From Comamonadaceae bacterium (GTDB lineage Bacteria; Pseudomonadota; Gammaproteobacteria; Burkholderiales; Burkholderiaceae_C): a DNA stretch of 64,000 bases. Numbering within the stretch: position 1 is the first letter of the stretch; every line of letters begins with the position of its first letter. Below the pieces are notes generated by a model that did no database searches, was not told where the DNA came from, and saw only the letters and a program-made list of their open reading frames with translations. Of the stretch, positions 27,093 to 36,310 are shown piece by piece. Where the stretch lies: assembly GCA_947479935.1 (NCBI GenBank), contig CANKBG010000009.1:19394-83393 (forward strand). Reading direction: 5' to 3'. The translations under genes were made by a program, and so were the position numbers.

Positions 27093-28034
27093 ATGAGAAA
27101 ACTTCCACCCCTGAATGCCGTTCGCGCTTTTGAGGCTGCAGCGCGGCATGTCAGCTTTACCAAAGCCGCCAAAGAACTTTTTGTCACACACGGCGCCGTC
27201 AGTAAACAGGTGGCCACCCTAGAGACTTGGCTGGGCACAACGCTCTTCAATCGTGCCAAATCGCAGCTCAGTTTGACTGACGCAGGACGCACTTTCTTAG
27301 CTGCTGTCACGCCAGCCCTAGACCGCATCGCAGTGACATCCATGCAACTGTTAGAACAAACAGAGCCCACGGCGCTTCGGATCAGTGCGCCGCCAACCTT
27401 CACCATGCGTTGGCTCATCCCGCGTATTTCGGCTTTTCAAAGAAGGCGCGGCGGTGTAGAAGTGAAATTAACGACGTCGACAGCCACCGTTAACTTTGAA
27501 GATCGACTTTATGACGTTGCCATTCGGGGAGCGCATCAACCTATTCCGGGCATGTTTTCCGTTCCCTTCATGACAGAAACCATCGTGCCAGTTTGCCATC
27601 CCGACTTGCTTGAGCTGGGGCGATTAAATGAACCGAGCGATTTAACCGAACACACCTTGATCAGCTATGACACCGAGCCGATGGCCTGGTCAGAATGGCT
27701 GCCCATGGCTGGGCAATCTGATTTGCGCGTTTCTCATACCCTTCAATTTGAGCAAATGTACTTTGCGCTGCAAGCGGCCGCAGAAGGCTTGGGTGTTGTT
27801 CTGGTGCCGCTTTTCTTGGTTGCGGACGATATCATTGCCGGTCGAATGTGCGCTCCGTTTGGTCTACAAGCGGCACGTCAACGCCGTTATTACGTCAATG
27901 CGCCCCCCAGTTCACAAGAAAGTCCCGTGATAGAGGGTTTCTGTGAATGGCTGGTCAATGAAGGTCGAGATACCGAGCAATCCATTGACCAATTGTCTTC
28001 AGCAATGGGCTGGGCTTCGTCCGTGCCAGCTTGA
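27093..28034 (+). CDS. LysR-family regulator, GcvA-like
   Basis: This 313-residue regulator has the GcvA subgroup N-terminus: KLPPLNAVRAFEAAARHVSF is followed by TKAAKELFVTHGAVSKQV, a winged helix-turn-helix. The effector-binding domain starts near residue 92. GcvA-type proteins often control a divergent catabolic operon; here that is the molybdenum-hydroxylase set. It is not the glycine-cleavage regulator by context, as no gcv genes are near. The effector is unknown and is probably the operon substrate. Confidence 0.9.
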   Translation: MRKLPPLNAVRAFEAAARHVSFTKAAKELFVTHGAVSKQVATLETWLGTTLFNRAKSQLSLTDAGRTFLAAVTPALDRIAVTSMQLLEQTEPTALRISAPPTFTMRWLIPRISAFQRRRGGVEVKLTTSTATVNFEDRLYDVAIRGAHQPIPGMFSVPFMTETIVPVCHPDLLELGRLNEPSDLTEHTLISYDTEPMAWSEWLPMAGQSDLRVSHTLQFEQMYFALQAAAEGLGVVLVPLFLVADDIIAGRMCAPFGLQAARQRRYYVNAPPSSQESPVIEGFCEWLVNEGRDTEQSIDQLSSAMGWASSVPA

Positions 28035-28194
28035 GTGTGAGTATTTCTCGACTTCACCCATTGTCTCGCTGGCAATTCATGGAATTCATTGACGAAGCCG
28101 ATAGCCAAGACCTGTTTGAGCTATGCAAGCACATGACACAATGTGCTTCATAGCCTGTTCTTTTTGTTGAGCAGCATTTGAGAATCCAAGCATC

Positions 28195-29670
28195 ATGCAG
28201 CAAGATATTTTGATTAACTGGTCTCCTCAGGAAACCCGAGTTGCCGTGGTAGAACTCGGTGCTGTGCAAGAACTTCATGTGGAGAGATCTCTTGAGCGCG
28301 GGCTGGTCGGCAATATTTACCTTGGTAAAGTGGCCCGAGTTTTGCCAGGAATGCAGTCAGCCTTCATTGACATCGGACTTGAGCGGGCTGCCTTTTTGCA
28401 TGTGGCCGATGTTTGGCAGCGTCAACCTGATGGCGACCCGCCGCAAGTGGCCAGAAGCACCCAGCCCTTGGTGCCCATTGAAAAACAAGTTTTTGAGGGT
28501 CAGGCCCTCATGGTTCAAGTGGTGAAAGATCCAATTGGCACCAAAGGGGCAAGGCTTTCCACTCAAATTAGCATCGCTGGTCGCCATTTGGTATTTTTGC
28601 CGCAAGACGATCACATCGGTGTTTCTCAAAAAATTCCCTCGGAGCAAAGAGATGCCCTGCGCCAGCGTTTGCAAAACTTGGTCGGTGATCAAGGAGGTGG
28701 TTTTATTTTACGAACCAATGCCGAGGATTCAAGCGATGTTGAGTTAGACGAAGACATTGCCTATTTGCGTAAAACCTGGGCCCGCATCAAAGATTCATCT
28801 ACTCGCTTGCCTGCTCAATCTTTATTGCACCAAGACCTTAGCCTACTGCAACGTGTCCTTCGAGACCTTGTGGGTGAGGCGACACAAACCATTCGCATTG
28901 ATTCCAAAGAGCAGTTTGAACTTTTGGTGGCATTCGCCAAAGAATTTATGCCAGCTTCTGCGGCTCGATTGCAGTTGTACAAAGGCGAGCGTCCCATCTT
29001 TGATTTATATGCCATTGACGAAGAGGTGGCCAAGGCCCTTGGGCGTCGTGTTGAATTGAAATCTGGGGGCTATCTCATCATTGATCAAACGGAAGCCTTG
29101 ACCACTGTGGATGTGAACACAGGCGGCTATGTGGGAGCACGTAATTTTGATGACACCATTTTTAAAACCAATTTAGAAGCGGCACATGCCATTGCGCGCC
29201 AACTTCGTCTTAGAAATTTAGGTGGCATTATCATTGTTGACTTTATTGACATGGCGCGCGAAGAACACCAAACTGCTGTGTTGGATGAGTTTAAAAAACA
29301 ACTGGCCAGAGACCGTGTGAAAACAATGGCGGGTGGTTTTTCACAGTTGGGACTTCTTGAAATGACGCGAAAACGCACTCGCGAATCTTTGTCGCACATG
29401 CTTTGCGAAACTTGCCCCAGTTGTGAAGGCAAAGGCAGTGTGAAAACCAATCGCACCGTGGTTTATGACATTCTTCGTGAAATATTGCGCGAAGCCAGGC
29501 AGTTCAACCCGCGTGAGTTCAGAGTGGTGGCTTCTCCATCTGTCATTGAACTCTTGTTAGACGAGGAAAGTCAGCATTTGGCCGCTTTGTCAGACTTTAT
29601 TGCCAAGCCAGTTTCACTGCAAAGTGAGTCAGCCATGGGGCAAGAGCAATACGATATTGTGTTGCTCTAA
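28195..29670 (+). CDS. rng: Ribonuclease G
   Basis: This 491-residue endoribonuclease of the RNase E/G family matures the 5' end of 16S rRNA and decays some mRNAs. An S1 domain is at the N-terminus (RGLVGNIYLGKVARVLPGMQ). The catalytic aspartates are in TTVDVNTGGYVG and IIIVDFIDMAREEH. The zinc-link motif CETCPSCEGKG follows. There is no C-terminal scaffold, so it is RNase G and not RNase E. The length is typical. It converges with msbA, with only 11 bases between stops. Confidence 0.96.
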   Translation: MQQDILINWSPQETRVAVVELGAVQELHVERSLERGLVGNIYLGKVARVLPGMQSAFIDIGLERAAFLHVADVWQRQPDGDPPQVARSTQPLVPIEKQVFEGQALMVQVVKDPIGTKGARLSTQISIAGRHLVFLPQDDHIGVSQKIPSEQRDALRQRLQNLVGDQGGGFILRTNAEDSSDVELDEDIAYLRKTWARIKDSSTRLPAQSLLHQDLSLLQRVLRDLVGEATQTIRIDSKEQFELLVAFAKEFMPASAARLQLYKGERPIFDLYAIDEEVAKALGRRVELKSGGYLIIDQTEALTTVDVNTGGYVGARNFDDTIFKTNLEAAHAIARQLRLRNLGGIIIVDFIDMAREEHQTAVLDEFKKQLARDRVKTMAGGFSQLGLLEMTRKRTRESLSHMLCETCPSCEGKGSVKTNRTVVYDILREILREARQFNPREFRVVASPSVIELLLDEESQHLAALSDFIAKPVSLQSESAMGQEQYDIVLL

Positions 29671-29681
29671 TATAAAAGCGT

Positions 29682-31469
29682 TTAAGAGGCTGTTTCTGTT
29701 TTGGAATGGAGCCTGGCATAGGCGCCACCCGCATGAAGTAGATCAGTGTGGCGTCCTTGCTCCACAATTTCACCCTGTTCCATGACCACCACGCGATCTG
29801 CGTGTTCAATGGTCGACAGTCTGTGCGCAATGATCAAGGTGGTTCTGCCTTTCATAAGCGTTTGCAAGGCTTCCTGAACCAGTCTTTCTGATTCATTGTC
29901 GAGCGCAGACGTCGCTTCATCCAAAATTAGAATAGGCGCATTTTTGTAAAGTGCTCTGGCAATGGCCATGCGTTGGCGTTGTCCGCCCGAAAGTTGTGTT
30001 GCGTTATGACCCAAAACCGTGTCAATGCCTTGCGGAAGTCGTGCAATGTGGTCTGATAAATTGGCAGCGTCTAAGCACTCATTCACCTTGACTCTGTCTA
30101 GCGTTTGGCCCAGTGCAATGTTGGCGGCCACGGTATCGTTCAGCATGACCACATCTTGGCTTACCACTGCAAACTGTTTGCGCAATTGTTGAAGCGGCCA
30201 TTTTTCAATGGCCGTTCCAAGCAGCGCAATTTGACCTGAATTGGGTAAGACAAAACGCGGTAGCAAATTGATCAAGCTTGTTTTGCCTGAGCCTGAGGGT
30301 CCTACAAAGGCGACCGTTTCGCCTGATTCAATTGACAAGCTTAAATTTTTTAATGCGGGTGGTGCGTCATTCGCATACTGTACAAATACATGGGTCAATT
30401 CAATGCTGTAAGTTGTGTGGCCAGAGGGTGAAGATTGAATCTCCACATGGGATTGACCTTCCGCCTCAACTTGAACCTCTTCTAACAATCGAAGGCCCCT
30501 TTCTAAAGCCGCCAAGCCGCGGGTGACGGGTGTTGCAATGTCGGCCAAGCGCTTGATGGGTGAAACCAACATGAGCATGGCCGTGATGAAAGCCACAAAA
30601 CCACCTACGGTTGCACCTTGAAGTCCAGTGCGACTTTGCACAAGTGCCACCACCAAAACGGTAGACAAGGCAATAGCAGCCATGAGTTGCGTTAAGGGGG
30701 ACATGGCAGCCGAGGCGATGGTTGATTTCAAGGCCAAGCTTCTGAGGCGTTGACTCAATTCTTTAAAACGGCTCAGTTGACTAGCCTGAGCGCCATGCAG
30801 ACGAACAATGCGGTGCGCCAAGACGTTTTCTTCCACCACATAGGCCAAGTTGTCTGTCGCTGTTTGGCTGTCCCGCGTCAAGGCATAGAGGCGCGTGGAC
30901 AATTTTTTCATGATCCACGCTGAACCGGGCACCACAATGAAAACCAACAACGTGAGCTTCCAATTGAGAAACATCAAGTAAGCAATGAGTGCCAAGAGGG
31001 TGAACCCATCCCGAGACAATCCCAACAGGGCGGAGATCAATTGTGTGGCGCCCGTTTGAACCTCGTAGACCAATGTGTTTGACAGGGCACTGGCGGTTTG
31101 TTTGCTGAAAATAGACATTTCAGCTTGAATGAGTCTTTGAAAAAGCGCATCGCGCAAAGCCTGCATGCCATCGTTTGCAATTCGAGCTAGGGCGTATTGG
31201 GAGACAAAAAAAGCAGCCCCTCGTATCAGAAAAATACCAATTACAGCTGTAGGGACCCACCAAAGGGGGAGCGAGTTTTCTGCGAAACCCTCGTCCAACA
31301 GGGGTTTAAACAAAGCTGGAATGAGGGGCTCCGTGCTGGCGGCAACCAGAGTGGCGACCAAAGCCAACACCCAAACAGCCCGCTGTTTGCCGAAATAAGG
31401 CCAAAGTCGGAGCATCCTTTTAAGGAAGGGCAAGTCCTTATGGGGGCTGTCGGTGGCTGTTTGTGTCAT
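29682..31469 (-). CDS. msbA: Lipid A export ATP-binding/permease protein
   Basis: This 595-residue half-transporter has about six membrane helices in the first 320 residues, followed by an ABC domain with Walker A GPSGSGKT, signature LSGGQRQRMAIARAL and Walker B ILILDEATSALD. It flips core lipid A across the inner membrane. The family assignment to MsbA rests on overall layout and length; another lipid-linked ABC exporter cannot be fully excluded. It is divergent from tolB, with 65 bp between starts, so two envelope functions share a promoter region. Confidence 0.9.
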   Translation of the reverse strand: MTQTATDSPHKDLPFLKRMLRLWPYFGKQRAVWVLALVATLVAASTEPLIPALFKPLLDEGFAENSLPLWWVPTAVIGIFLIRGAAFFVSQYALARIANDGMQALRDALFQRLIQAEMSIFSKQTASALSNTLVYEVQTGATQLISALLGLSRDGFTLLALIAYLMFLNWKLTLLVFIVVPGSAWIMKKLSTRLYALTRDSQTATDNLAYVVEENVLAHRIVRLHGAQASQLSRFKELSQRLRSLALKSTIASAAMSPLTQLMAAIALSTVLVVALVQSRTGLQGATVGGFVAFITAMLMLVSPIKRLADIATPVTRGLAALERGLRLLEEVQVEAEGQSHVEIQSSPSGHTTYSIELTHVFVQYANDAPPALKNLSLSIESGETVAFVGPSGSGKTSLINLLPRFVLPNSGQIALLGTAIEKWPLQQLRKQFAVVSQDVVMLNDTVAANIALGQTLDRVKVNECLDAANLSDHIARLPQGIDTVLGHNATQLSGGQRQRMAIARALYKNAPILILDEATSALDNESERLVQEALQTLMKGRTTLIIAHRLSTIEHADRVVVMEQGEIVEQGRHTDLLHAGGAYARLHSKTETAS

Positions 31470-31534
31470 TATTTGATTTTACTGCGTGTCACAATGCTAA
31501 ATTAGCAGAGTATTGGCAGACATTCCTTACGACG

Positions 31535-32830
31535 ATGAACACATTTTTGTTGCAATTTTTACCGTTCAAGAGACCACTGGGCTTCTTGACCCTGTTGTAC
31601 TTGATTTTCACCGGCTCAGCACTGGCTCAGTTTAAGGTGGATGTATCGGGCGTGGGTCTCACCCAAGTGCCCATCGCCATTGCCACTTTCAAAGGTGAAG
31701 AAACTGCGCCCCAAAAAACTTCGGCCATTTTGTTGGCAGATTTAGAACGCAGTGGTCAATTTCGTTCGGTGCCTTCAACTGGCATGCCCATGGATGAACT
31801 CAGTCGCCCCGATTTGCCTGCGTTGCGACAAAAAAGTGCTGACGCTTTGGTGGCAGGTAGCGCGACACGTTTGGCCGATGGCCGCTATGAAATCCGCGCT
31901 AGGCTGTGGGACGTGGTGTCTGGGCAAGAAAGAGGCGACTACCGCGAAACTGTGGCGGTTGCTGATTTGCGTCTGTCCGCGCACCGTCTAGCCGACTGGG
32001 TTTATGAAAAACTAACCGGTGACAAGGGTGTGTTCGCCACAAGAATTGCCTACATTACCAAAACCACTGGTAAATACAGCCTTTGGATTGCAGATTCTGA
32101 CGGTGAAAATTCACAGGCTGCGCTTTCAAGTTCAGAGCCCATCATTTCACCATCCTGGTCACCCAAAGGAACACAACTGGCTTACGTTTCATTTGAATCG
32201 CGTAAACCGGTCATTTATGTTCATGAGCTGGCCACCGGCAAGCGCAAGGTCATGGCCAATTTCAAAGGGTCCAACAGTGCGCCCGCTTGGTCGCCAGACA
32301 GTCGCTATTTGTTGGCCACTCTGAGCCGTGATGGTGGCTCGCAGTTGTACCAAATAGATGTTGCATCGGGCGAGGCTAAGCGCTTGACGCAAAATTCCGG
32401 TATTGACACTGAACCTACATTTTCCTTGGACGGATCCAAGATTTACTTCGTATCTGACCGCGGCGGAAGCCCCCAAATTTACAGAATGGGTGCTACAGGC
32501 GGAGCTGCGGAAAGAGTCACCTTTGCTGGAAGTTACAATATCTCACCTTCACTAAGCCCAGATGGGCGGTGGTTGACTTTCATCAGTCGCGTTGGGGGGC
32601 AGTTCAAGGTTCAAGTTATGAATTTGAGCACCGGCCAGTCAAATGCCATCACTGAAACCGCAGCTGATGAGCGTCCTAGCTTCGCACCCAATAGCAAATT
32701 GATCGTCTATGCCACTGTGTTGCAAGGCCGAGAGGCTCTCATGACCACCACATTGGACGGCAAAATCAAAGCCAAACTGTCCGGACAAAGTGGCGATATT
32801 CGTGAGCCCGCCTGGGGCCCTTACAGATAA
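31535..32830 (+). CDS. tolB: Tol-Pal system beta-propeller protein TolB
   Basis: This 431-residue periplasmic protein has a signal peptide (residues 1-26, ending in A-L-A), an N-terminal anticodon-binding-like domain and a C-terminal six-bladed propeller. Propeller repeats such as SPSWSPKGTQLAYVSF, APAWSPDSRYLLATL and SPSLSPDGRWLTFIS are plain to see. TolB binds Pal and helps outer-membrane constriction at division. ATG 31535 is used in place of an in-frame upstream start at 31463 because it puts the signal peptide first. Confidence 0.96.
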   Translation: MNTFLLQFLPFKRPLGFLTLLYLIFTGSALAQFKVDVSGVGLTQVPIAIATFKGEETAPQKTSAILLADLERSGQFRSVPSTGMPMDELSRPDLPALRQKSADALVAGSATRLADGRYEIRARLWDVVSGQERGDYRETVAVADLRLSAHRLADWVYEKLTGDKGVFATRIAYITKTTGKYSLWIADSDGENSQAALSSSEPIISPSWSPKGTQLAYVSFESRKPVIYVHELATGKRKVMANFKGSNSAPAWSPDSRYLLATLSRDGGSQLYQIDVASGEAKRLTQNSGIDTEPTFSLDGSKIYFVSDRGGSPQIYRMGATGGAAERVTFAGSYNISPSLSPDGRWLTFISRVGGQFKVQVMNLSTGQSNAITETAADERPSFAPNSKLIVYATVLQGREALMTTTLDGKIKAKLSGQSGDIREPAWGPYR

Positions 32831-32852
32831 TTAATTTAAATTGGAGTTTTAC

Positions 32853-33362
32853 ATGATCAAACGTCGACTTTGGATTCTGGCCCTCACAGCCGCTCTTGCA
32901 GCTTGTTCTTCAGGTGTGAAACTGAACGACGTGCCCGTTGAGGATAAAAATGCGTCTGCTGACGCTGCGGCCACCCCGCAAAGCAGTGTAGCCGCTGTTG
33001 TGAGTGGTAAGTCGGGCTCACAAGCAGAGGCCCCTGCTGGCCTCAACATGGTTTACTTTGACTACGACAGCTTTGCCTTGAAACCAGAAGCGCGCGCAGT
33101 GTTAGAACGCAACGCTGCCCATCTTCAGGCCAACAGGCAATTTAAAGTTCAACTGGAAGGCCATACCGATGAGCGGGGCGGTCGTGAGTACAACTTGGCC
33201 TTGGGCCAAAAACGTGCCGAAACTGTTCGCCGTGCGCTTGCCTTGTTGGGCGTGAGCGATGCCCAACTCGAAGCAGTGAGCTTTGGCAAAGAAAAGCCTG
33301 CGGCATCTGGTGCAGACGAAGCGGCGTTTGCTAAAAACCGTCGCGTTGAAATCAAATACTGA
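32853..33362 (+). CDS. pal: Peptidoglycan-associated lipoprotein
   Basis: This 169-residue outer-membrane lipoprotein has the lipobox L-A-A-C with Cys18 as the lipidated residue. A low-complexity Ala/Ser linker is followed by an OmpA-like peptidoglycan-binding domain with MVYFDYDSFALKP and LEGHTDERGGREYNLALGQK. It ties the outer membrane to the cell wall and partners TolB. TTGGAG precedes ATG 32853; a TTG start at 32841 is less likely. It follows tolB by 22 bases. Confidence 0.97.
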   Translation: MIKRRLWILALTAALAACSSGVKLNDVPVEDKNASADAAATPQSSVAAVVSGKSGSQAEAPAGLNMVYFDYDSFALKPEARAVLERNAAHLQANRQFKVQLEGHTDERGGREYNLALGQKRAETVRRALALLGVSDAQLEAVSFGKEKPAASGADEAAFAKNRRVEIKY

Positions 33363-33375
33363 TTAAATTCTCTTC

Positions 33376-34167
33376 ATGCACTCGCGTCATTTTTTCCGCT
33401 TTATCAGGCTTACGCTAGTCATTGGTTTGGCCAGTGCCAGCTTGCTGTCTAATGCAGCCTTGTTTGAAGACGATGGCGCAAGAAGAGCCATTCTGGATTT
33501 ACGTCAAAAACTTGACGCGACTCAGCAAATTTTGAAATCGCAGTCTGATCAAATTCTGAAATTGCAGACCGAAGAAAATGCCGTCTTGCGACGGTCGTTG
33601 CTTGATTTGCAAAATCAGATTGAGAGCCTGAAGTCAGAGCAATCTGGACTTCGTGGCACGATTGAACAGCTGTTGCGTGAACTCACCGACATTCAAATCA
33701 AGCAAAAAGATGTTTTGCAGGCAGTCGATTCGCGGCTGAGCAAATTTGAACCCATCAAAGTTGTGCTGGATGGTCTTGAGTTTCAAGTCGATCCTTCTGA
33801 GAAAAAAGAATACGAAGCCTCATTGGCAATTTTTAGAACGGGCGAATTTGCGGCTGCTCAAAACAGCCTCATTGCATTTTTGCGTAGGTACCCAACCAGT
33901 GGCTACGCATCTTCTGTTTTGTTTTGGTTAGGCAATGCCCAATATGCCACCAAAGATTACAAAGAGTCGATTGTTAACTTTCGCAAGCTTTTAAGCATTG
34001 CGCCAGATCACACGCGCGCTCCAGATGCAATGCTGGCCATATCTAATTGCTGGGTCGAACTCAAGGACATCAAGGCTGCTAAAAAAGCCATGGAAGATTT
34101 GGTCAAGCTTCACCCCAGCAGTGAAGCAGCGCAAACGGCAAAAGATCGCTTAACTCGTCTTCGCTGA
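33376..34167 (+). CDS. cpoB: Cell division coordinator CpoB (YbgF) / Tol-Pal TPR protein
   Basis: This 263-residue periplasmic protein has a signal peptide ending near LLSNAA. An N-terminal trimeric coiled coil (about residues 38-120, rich in Leu, Gln and Lys) is followed by a TPR region (EASLAIFRTGEFAAAQNSL and KDYKESIVNFRKLL). CpoB links PBP1B activity with Tol constriction in E. coli. It starts 13 bases after pal, completing tolB-pal-cpoB. Confidence 0.94.
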   Translation: MHSRHFFRFIRLTLVIGLASASLLSNAALFEDDGARRAILDLRQKLDATQQILKSQSDQILKLQTEENAVLRRSLLDLQNQIESLKSEQSGLRGTIEQLLRELTDIQIKQKDVLQAVDSRLSKFEPIKVVLDGLEFQVDPSEKKEYEASLAIFRTGEFAAAQNSLIAFLRRYPTSGYASSVLFWLGNAQYATKDYKESIVNFRKLLSIAPDHTRAPDAMLAISNCWVELKDIKAAKKAMEDLVKLHPSSEAAQTAKDRLTRLR

Positions 34168-34173
34168 TACTCA

Positions 34174-35280
34174 ATGACCCCAGATCAACTTGCCCAGTTG
34201 CATTGGATGGTTTTGGGCGCCACAGCGCTTGCCTCCATTTTTCTAGGTTCATTGCTACAGCGGACTCATTTTTGCACCATGGGTGCAGTGAGTGATGCTG
34301 TCATCATGGGCAGTTTTCACAGGTTACGCCAGTGGGCGCTGGCCTTGGTGGTGGCTACCATGGGTTTTGGCGTGATGACCTTTCTGAAACTCATTTCACC
34401 CCTGCAATCGGTATACGCCACGGGTTCTGTTCTTTGGCTGTCAGCCTCGCTGGGTGGCTTGCTTTTTGGCTGGGGAATGGTCTGGGCATCGGGTTGCAGC
34501 AGTAAACTTATCGTTAGAGCGGGCGCCGGCAATCTGAAATCGGGTATTTCTTTGTTGGTCATGGCGGTGGTGGCATTGATGGCCATTAAAGGGGCTTTGG
34601 CAATCCCCCGTGTCTACGCCTTAGATGCTGTGAAATGGGAACCAACTTTTGGCGTTTTCGCAAGCCAATGGTTGAGTGTCTTGGCAAAAGTTTCAATCCA
34701 AGAGGGCTCTTTGTTGGCCTCAATTTTGGCTGTATGTGCTTTGAGCGCATGGATCTTTAAAGACAAAGATTTCCTCACTCGCCACAACATCACCACAGGC
34801 TTGTCGGTCGGGTTGGTTATATGCGTCATGTGGTGGATTTCAGGCGTCTTAGGACATGGCCTTGAACACCCCGAAACCTTGGATGAATTTTTTCTAGACA
34901 CCAGTAGTCGGAAAATGGAGGCGATGAGTTTGACGGCACCATTAGCCTTTGGACTCGATGCCTTGATGTACTTGAGTGACGGCACCAAACGATTCACGAT
35001 AGGCATGGTGAGCGTTCTAGGCATCTTCATGGGCTCTTTGGCCAGTGCCAAACTGAACGGTACGTTCAAAGTCGAAAGCTTTTCTAACTTTTCAGACTTG
35101 TTCCGTCACGTCATCGGCGCTTGTTTCATGGGCGTGGGTGCCGTGTTGGCCATGGGCTGTACTTTTGGTCAAGGATTAAGTGGTTTATCGACTTTGAGCC
35201 TGATGAGTCTGATTGCCACCCTTTCAATTCTCATAGGCGCTTATCTTGCGCTGCAATATGACCTGCGGAAAGATGCTTGA
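34174..35280 (+). CDS. YeeE/YedE (TsuA-like) sulfur-compound transporter
   Basis: This 368-residue inner-membrane protein has many transmembrane helices. Three conserved Cys-containing motifs are present: QRTHFCTMGAVSD, VWASGCSSKL and AMGCTFGQGLSG. They match the thiosulfate transporter TsuA (YeeE), where cysteines in the pore relay thiosulfate. It contains both halves in one chain. It starts 7 bases after cpoB and overlaps tcdA by 8 bases. The substrate (thiosulfate or another reduced sulfur species) is inferred from the family. Confidence 0.88.
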   Translation: MTPDQLAQLHWMVLGATALASIFLGSLLQRTHFCTMGAVSDAVIMGSFHRLRQWALALVVATMGFGVMTFLKLISPLQSVYATGSVLWLSASLGGLLFGWGMVWASGCSSKLIVRAGAGNLKSGISLLVMAVVALMAIKGALAIPRVYALDAVKWEPTFGVFASQWLSVLAKVSIQEGSLLASILAVCALSAWIFKDKDFLTRHNITTGLSVGLVICVMWWISGVLGHGLEHPETLDEFFLDTSSRKMEAMSLTAPLAFGLDALMYLSDGTKRFTIGMVSVLGIFMGSLASAKLNGTFKVESFSNFSDLFRHVIGACFMGVGAVLAMGCTFGQGLSGLSTLSLMSLIATLSILIGAYLALQYDLRKDA

Positions 35281-36124
35281 GCACCATGCCTCATCAGTTA
35301 CCGCTTCAGACAATTTATCTGTGACACAAGCGCCTGTTGCTGATCGTCGATTTGGTGGGATGGCCAGACTCTATGGCATGCAGGGCGCTGCGCAAATTGC
35401 GAATGCGCATGTGATGGTGGTTGGCATTGGAGGCGTAGGGTCTTGGGTGGCAGAAGCTTTGGCCAGAAGTGGCGTGGGTGAACTCACACTCGTTGATTTA
35501 GACCACATTGCAGAGTCCAACATCAACCGTCAAATTCATGCCTTGGAAAGTACATTGGGCCAAGCCAAAGTCTTGGCTATGAAAGATCGCATTGCCCAAA
35601 TCAACCCTGAATGTATCGTTCACTTGGTCGATGATTTTGTGACTGAAGAAAACTGGCTCAATATCATAGATGATGCAAACGCGAATCAAGCTAGACGTCA
35701 TGCCGTGAGTGCATTGGTCGATGCTTGCGATCAAGTGAAAGCCAAAGTGGCCATGGCCGATTGGACAATTAGACAAAAGATATTCTTTGTCACTTTAGGC
35801 GCTGCTGGCGGTAAACGTGAAGCACATTTGGTTGAACAAGCAGACCTTTCACAAGTGACCCACGACCCCTTGTTGTCCCAACTTCGATATCGTTTACGAA
35901 AAGAACGTGGTGCACCCAAGGAGGGTAAAAAGATGGGGGTGCGTTGTGTCTTTAGTCGAGAAAATGTGGCGCCTCCAGACCCTTCCTGCAATATCGAGGG
36001 TGATGGAAGTCTCAACTGTCATGGTTATGGTTCTGCTGTGACAGTCACGGCAACCTTTGGCTTGGTAGCCTCTTCATTGGTCGTAAATTTTCTTGCGACA
36101 GGCTTGGATAGGCCCAAAAAATGA
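35273..36124 (+). CDS. tcdA: tRNA threonylcarbamoyladenosine dehydratase (TcdA/CsdL)
   Basis: This roughly 283-residue ThiF/E1-like enzyme adenylates and cyclises t6A to ct6A at position 37 of ANN-decoding tRNAs. The ATP site is GIGGVGSWVAEALARSG, and DLDHIAESNINRQIHA follows, both hallmarks. Partner sulfur enzymes (CsdA/CsdE) are not in the window. The start is uncertain: ATG 35273 overlaps the preceding stop but has its purine-rich stretch too close; ATG 35258 is an alternative. The gene ends 26 bases before tRNA-Lys. Confidence 0.93.
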   Translation: MLEHHASSVTASDNLSVTQAPVADRRFGGMARLYGMQGAAQIANAHVMVVGIGGVGSWVAEALARSGVGELTLVDLDHIAESNINRQIHALESTLGQAKVLAMKDRIAQINPECIVHLVDDFVTEENWLNIIDDANANQARRHAVSALVDACDQVKAKVAMADWTIRQKIFFVTLGAAGGKREAHLVEQADLSQVTHDPLLSQLRYRLRKERGAPKEGKKMGVRCVFSRENVAPPDPSCNIEGDGSLNCHGYGSAVTVTATFGLVASSLVVNFLATGLDRPKK

Positions 36125-36133
36125 CGCTATAAT
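36104..36133 (+). promoter_or_regulatory. Candidate promoter for tRNA-Lys
   Basis: A perfect TATAAT occupies 36128-36133, 17 bases before the tRNA 5' end, just after the tcdA stop. A weak TTGGAT (three of six matches) lies at 36104-36109 with an 18-base spacer, inside the end of tcdA. The strong -10 position relative to a tRNA gene makes this a plausible start site. Confidence 0.55.
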
Positions 36134-36150
36134 TTAAGGCTTGAGTAAGT

Positions 36151-36226
36151 GGGTCGGTAGCTCAGTCGGTAGAGCAGCGGACTTTTAATCCGTTGGTCGC
36201 GAGTTCGAATCTCGCCCGACCCACCA
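36151..36226 (+). tRNA. tRNA-Lys (anticodon TTT)
   Basis: This 76-base cloverleaf has acceptor GGGTCGG pairing with CCGACCC, a seven-base anticodon loop CTTTTAA with TTT at 36184-36186, the T-arm GAGTTCGAATCTC, and an encoded CCA tail. It decodes AAA and AAG. Its wobble uridine is one of the substrates of SelU encoded at 2273-3349, so selenouridine could be placed in this very tRNA. Confidence 0.97.
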
Positions 36227-36245
36227 AATACTCATACTTATCTAT

Positions 36246-36280
36246 AAACCCCACAGTGCAGTCGCTTTGTGGGGTTTTTT
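36246..36280 (+). terminator. Rho-independent terminator after tRNA-Lys
   Basis: A perfect 10-bp stem pairs AAACCCCACA (36246-36255) with TGTGGGGTTT (36268-36277), followed by more Ts. It lies 20 bases after the tRNA and ends the rightward transcript just before the convergent ABC-F gene. Confidence 0.88.
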
Positions 36281-36310
36281 CATGGATCATTCAAAACTGA
36301 AAAGCGTGTT

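Noticed and set aside
28037..28153. 38-codon GTG-start frame between the LysR gene and rng
   Set aside because: No ribosome-binding site, no recognisable motif and too short to separate from chance.
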